Part shown: piece after piece, positions 59,456 through 64,000 of the stretch
Layout of the letters: every line of letters starts with the position of its first letter
Position numbering within the stretch: the stretch's first letter is position 1
Position numbers and translations under genes: made by a program
Assembly: GCA_050084985.1 (NCBI GenBank)
Contig: JBITNC010000002.1
Span: 15,500,001-15,564,000 of the forward strand
Length of the DNA: 64,000 bases
Reading direction: 5' to 3'
From: Nageia nagi
Lineage: Eukaryota; Pinophyta
Notes under the pieces: model-generated
What the model was told of the DNA's origin: nothing
Databases searched by the model: none
What the model saw: the letters and a program-made list of their open reading frames with translations, nothing else

Positions 59456-61130
59456 AGACATCTTTACATCATTCTTTATTTGGCACAAGTCCATTCCATA
59501 CTTTGCATAAGAAAGTGAAATTAAGGAGTCATCAAATGCATCATTCCTATAACTTATTTAAGTAATAAGCATGCATCATTTAACTTAAAAAATAAGAAGC
59601 ATGCATCATTCCATAATTTGCACAAGTTCATTCATTAACGTTGCATAAAGGAATTAAAAAATTGCATAAAAATTGCATCAAAGATCTAAAAATTTTAAGT
59701 ATTGCATAAAAAATTTATCAACACTTAAAATCTAAGTAATATACATGTTATATTTGCATAAAGATCTAAAATTTTAAGTAAAGACTTTCAAAAATTTCCC
59801 CCTTTCTTACTTAAAGAATTATGATCCTTTAAGAGAAAATAGCATTAGCAAAAAAATTGCATTATTAGTTTACCTTAGAAAATAATTTTAACTAAGGAAA
59901 CAAAATGCTAAGAGTTTTGCACTAGTGTCTTGAGTTGCAATAAATACAAGAAAAAATATTAATGCCAAGTTGAAACAATAAGCACTAAAAATGCTTAAAT
60001 AATTTAATTCTAGGATTTTTTTTTAATTACTAAGTAAAAAACACCTTACAATTGTCTACTTCATAATGATTTTCTCCATTTGAACAAGTATTTAATAGGC
60101 CATTATGCTCTTACTAGCACTTGAGAGAAAATGTCAATGTATTTAATGCAATTTTACTCTAAGTACTCCAAGTAAATTAAAAAAAAATTACTCCAAGTCA
60201 GATTTTATGATGATTAGATTAAATTTGGAGTACTTCTTAGCAAAAAAAATTAAATGCATTTAGATGTATCAACAAGTTAAATGTATGGCTCCCCTAGATT
60301 TTTCATAAAGCATGCAAGCAACCCAAAAAAAGGCAATAAATGTTACTAACCAAAAAAAAAAGAGGTGCATAGGTTATTATGTCTAAAGTTAAAAAAAAAA
60401 AAAAGTAAAGGCATACAAGAGGAGAGGCTTCAACCTAAGGAGGAGGAGATCGCATCTCAGTTCTAGGGTGAGAGGCGATGAGCCAAAGAGGAGGCGGCAG
60501 GCAGTCATGTGAGGCAAGAGGTGACAAGCAGTTGCATGAGGCAAGAGGTGGTGAGCTAGTGAGGAGGCAACAGGTGAGGGGTTTTACTTATTATTTTGAA
60601 TATTCCATGAGGGGTTTTAGCTAACCCACAATGGCCTTTTCAAAGATCCTACCATCCACACTAATAGCAAAAGGTCACATCGCATTGGGCAATACAAGAT
60701 CCATGATGTAGATAGAAGGGGCTAGGATAGCTGACTCATAGAAAACAAAAAAAGGCCACACTAAAGCAACAAAATGTGGCACGTATGCCCTCATGGAGAG
60801 AGAATAAAGGAGAGAACACCACATGCTAACAATAGAGAATAGGGTAAGTGTTGGTCTAGTCCTAAGATAATGCACCTTTAGTAAATTTCTCTTCAAGACC
60901 TTTCTCTTTTATTTAGAAACAAGCAAAAAAAAGATTTAAAAAAAAAAAACAAAAAAAAAATCTCAAGAAATTTGCAAAGATTTCAAATATATATATATAT
61001 TAAAATCTCTATTGAAAGGTTTCAGATATATATATATATAAATTTTTCATAGAAATTTTGTATATGATTTGAAGAGAAAAAAAATTTACTCAACTTTTTG
61101 ATATAAAATTTCCAAATCAAAGGTTTCAAA

Positions 61131-61138
<8 letters not shown>

Positions 61139-61218
<80 letters not shown>
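61139..61218. repeat. (AT)40 microsatellite
   Basis: Eighty bases of perfect AT repeat. The apparent frame of alternating isoleucine and tyrosine across it is an artefact of the repeat. Confidence 0.97.
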
Positions 61219-61220
<2 letters not shown>

Positions 61221-61575
61221 TAGAAATTGTGCATATAATTTTTGAAGGAAAAAAAATGTAGTATATATTTTTACTCAAACTTTTGATATACATAATAATA
61301 CCTTCAAAAATTAAGGATATGCAAAATTATAGCAATATAATAGGCAATTTTAAAAATTGCAACTAACAATAAGACATGTTAGTAAAAAAAATACATCAAA
61401 ATATATTGCTACTTTAAGCAAATTTTATCATAAAAAAGGACTAACATAACACAAAATATGTTAGTAATCCAAGATAATGAGAAGAGGAAGTTTATACCTT
61501 TGAAGCACTTTTACCTCACAATTGAGTGAAGGATAAAGAATGAGGACCTCCAAGTTGAAGATGAGCTTCCACACG

Positions 61576-61590
61576 TGGCTCTGATACCAA
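61576..61590 (-). promoter_or_regulatory. Primer binding site of G
   Basis: tggtatcagagccac on the minus strand, two bases after the 5' LTR end; initiator-methionine tRNA type. Confidence 0.9.
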
Positions 61591-61592
61591 TT

Positions 61593-62090
61593 TGAAGGAA
61601 TTAACACTAACATATAACTTCATAAATTACCAAAATCTCTTGAAAGCTCATAATTCATATTTAACAAACTCACAAAGCAATCTCACAAAGATAACACAAG
61701 ATGTAAGTGGTTCCTCCAACTAGGAGTACATCCACTAACTAGATCTCACTTCATTCACAAATATGAACTTTATAATTCTCCTAATCTCAACTCTTAAACA
61801 CTATCCTCTACCATAAATTTTATTCACAAATTGGTGTGTAATAACAAAGAGGAAGCCTTCTATTTATAGGCCAAAATCCCTCTTTAGATCACCCTTTTAC
61901 CCAATGTACAAAGGCATGACATGCATTCCCTTTTACCCAAGGGGCATGCTCATGACATGGAGTGTAAGACAAGTTACATTATCTTATTCACTTAAATACT
62001 TAAGGTATCAAATGATACCCTTAAGTATTAGTGAACTTACGTAGAATACTATTACAAAACCTTTATAATAATCAATTATACATTCCAATA
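61593..62090 (-). repeat. 5' LTR of element G
   Basis: 498 bp with a TATAAATA box on the minus strand at 61861-61868. The outer end is tattgg in place of tgttgg. Confidence 0.93.
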
Positions 62091-62095
62091 CAACA

Positions 62096-62792
62096 AAGAA
62101 GGAATCACATAAAAATAGAGATCTAAAATGAAATTTCTAGCTCCCAAAAGTAAACTAATCCAAAATAAGGCAATTTGACATAATCATTAAAACATCAAAG
62201 ACTATTGCTCAAAATGGGAAACAAACAAGTATCCATATAGAGAAAATGATCCCAAATAGAGAAATATCACCTTAGAATAGAGACATGACACTTATGAGAA
62301 TATCTGCAAGTGTTTTCTCATTCATACAAGCTTTTTTAAAAGAGAAAACATGCCACATAACAACAAGGTATTATAGAGCAAATATGAATGCTTTATATTC
62401 TAGAGCCAAAATTATAGTATAACATTAAATCAGAAGCCCCCCCCCCCCCCCCCATTTTTTTAGAATGGGAAATGAAGTCCCTATTTATACAAGTATGATG
62501 TGGAGTTTTAAAAACCCCACAAGAACTGATGGATTACAAATCTGATCAAAGAAGTCAACAAAATGTAAAGAAGCACCCACAATGTTCAAAGAGAGGTATG
62601 GGCATCCATGAAGGAGTACATAAGTACATTTGTCTCAATCAAGGGAATATATATTTGAGCATTTAGTATGCAACAACAATCATGCTATGTAATAAAGTTA
62701 ATAGTTGTAATAGTAGGTAGATGATGAGTAGTTGTTGAAGGGAATTACATCCATTAGATGGAATTCAAAATATGAGACATTAAATTCCTTCA
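62096..62792 (-). repeat. 5' LTR of element F, outer part
   Basis: Continues the F LTR beyond G (aagaaggaatcacataaaaa) up to ttccttca and the TSD cttcc (62793-62797). Contains a run of 17 C at 62437-62453 where the 3' LTR has six. Confidence 0.88.
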
Positions 62793-62797
62793 CTTCC

Positions 62798-64000
62798 AAC
62801 TATTTGGAAAAATATCTTTCAAGTGAAACTACTAGTTATGGATTAAAAAAACTATATCTATATCCCATTATAGGATCGATTATGTTAGGAGTTGAGGTTG
62901 TCACTACTTTACTATAGTTTCATAGTAGGAGTAATTCAATGAGTTTTATGGTTTATTTTTATTAGGATGAAGCATGAATCCATGGCATTGAATGTAGTTT
63001 AAAGAAATGGTTAAATTTTTATGTCAAAAGATAGGGATTCCATGAACCTATTATCCATAAACTAACATGAAAAGTAGTTTTTCATTCTTTAGTAGGTTGC
63101 ATATGAGTTGTTTGATGTGATATCAATTTGATGTTGCTCTATAAGACGTAACTTAGAATTAATGTAATGGAAAATTGGTTAGTAGGTGCAATATTAGCCT
63201 TGAACTATTCAACATAATTTTATGTATCTTTAACTTATTAAGGAATAGATTTGATTTCTTATTGGTAGTATATAAATAGTCAAGAGACTTACTGTAGAAT
63301 AGATAAAATAATAAGTACAAATGAAGTCCTTAATTAACATGATGTGCTTTATCATAAAGGCTTATTATTTAACTATGATCATTCTATCTAAAGGTTATTA
63401 TATGAAAATTTATTTTTCTTAAGTAAATTTTATGATATTTAGGATTATAAGATTATTGATAAGTACTAATTTAAATCTTGTAATGTTTTATTAATTATGC
63501 AGTTTTTGCATGACATGGTGAAATAGAATTATTTTCTTTGATGGAATTTATGTCTAAGGATTTGTAAATATTGCAAATACATCAATTTTATTTTGCATAG
63601 TGAATAAGTTAGGATTGGGGTATAACAACTACATAATCATCATGGAACATTTGCATTATATATTATATAGTTGCATCCTTTATATGTATTACAATCCTAT
63701 GGTTTGTTATAGTTGAGAAAAATATAGGTGAATCAATCATTAACACTTAAATATTGGGATTTTGTTATATGAATCATGTGTTTGTATGATAGGAATAATG
63801 GTCATGCAGTTCAATAGATTAGATATGCTTATATGAGTAATTATTTTTATTAGGTAAAACTAACCAATTAAGTTGGTGGTGAGATGACCTCATGTATTTT
63901 TGCATGGATTTTATGTGGAATATTTGCATATCATGTTGCATGAAGATGGAATCATCAAGATCTTGGGGGATAGGTGGTGAAGTGAAGATGATATGGGCCA
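62798..64000. other. AT-rich region without recognisable gene
   Basis: No element ends, gene-sized frames or repeats were recognised up to the window end. Confidence 0.5.

Larger units (their letters stand above)
58685..61574 (-). other. Leader region of G
   Basis: Same plan as in A and C: conserved block (58895-59455) near gag, a T-rich middle with repeated gcatgcatcatt motifs, a GC-richer module (60420-60900) unlike those of A and C, then an AT-rich part with (AT)40. Confidence 0.75.
53532..62090 (-). mobile_element. Element G: antisense Ty1/copia element, relative of A and C
   Basis: 8559 bp with LTRs at 53532-54028 (3') and 61593-62090 (5') and TSD caaca (53527-53531 and 62091-62095). 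About 26 differences between LTRs by eye (5 percent). LTR sequence is closest to C. It keeps a canonical primer site, the 2.9-kb leader and a decayed gag-pol. It is inserted in the 5' LTR of F. Confidence 0.93.
47604..62792 (-). mobile_element. Element F: antisense Ty1/copia element carrying G in its 5' LTR
   Basis: F has LTRs of about 1.3 kb at 47604-48903 (3') and 52925-53531 joined to 62096-62792 (5'; the two parts add to 1304 bases, against 1300 in the other LTR). TSD is cttcc. Without G it is about 6.6 kb. It belongs to another copia branch than A/C/E/G, judged by its gag start and integrase wording. Confidence 0.88.

Noticed and set aside
61022-61234. Small protein of alternating isoleucine and tyrosine
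   Set aside because: It is the translation of the (AT)40 microsatellite.

Overview
This window reads as an AT-rich, transposon-packed piece of a large plant nuclear genome. One intact protein gene is visible, an intronless G-type (bulb-type) lectin receptor kinase on the minus strand at 36443-38854. Nearly everything else is LTR retrotransposon sequence at different stages of decay. Old nested elements and long AT-rich spacers fit a gymnosperm or another very large plant genome, but this is inference and no species is named.

Left part (1-5593): a decayed Ty1/copia integrase fragment, short tandem repeats, an antisense copia RNase H scrap, then copy 1 of a tandem duplication (about 2881-5017). 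Copy 1 holds a broken 3' half of the receptor kinase gene (4179-5017, minus) and its downstream flank. Copy 2 starts at about 5569 and resumes at 35531, ending in the intact kinase gene.

Middle (5594-35525): a 29.9-kb insertion splits copy 2 about 0.9 kb downstream of the kinase stop codon. It is four LTR retrotransposons nested inside one another, all in plus orientation and each with a target-site duplication. E (5594-35525, TSD ttcta) contains C (7459-34486, TSD gcttt). C contains D (15283-33734, TSD aaaac/aaaaa). D contains A (24472-33368, TSD actgg) within its 3' LTR. A, C and E belong to one related group of Ty1/copia elements, and D is a different copia element with 2.1-kb LTRs. A is young (two mismatches between its 507-bp LTRs), yet its polyprotein is already broken.

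Right part (38855-64000): the kinase promoter with a direct repeat, tRNA-like SINE remnants, a decayed antisense Ty3/gypsy element with a second (archaeal-type) RNase H, and a second nest on the minus strand. There, copia element F (47604-62792, TSD cttcc, LTRs about 1.3 kb) carries element G (53532-62090, TSD caaca, a relative of A and C) inside its 5' LTR. The last 1.2 kb shows no recognisable gene.

The strongest unusual signals are the four-deep nest with empty-site evidence, an array of five hairpins with covarying stems in the 3' non-coding region of A, and a conserved leader block next to a GC- or CT-rich leader module that differs in A, C and G. I saw no defence, phage, plasmid or biosynthetic system.
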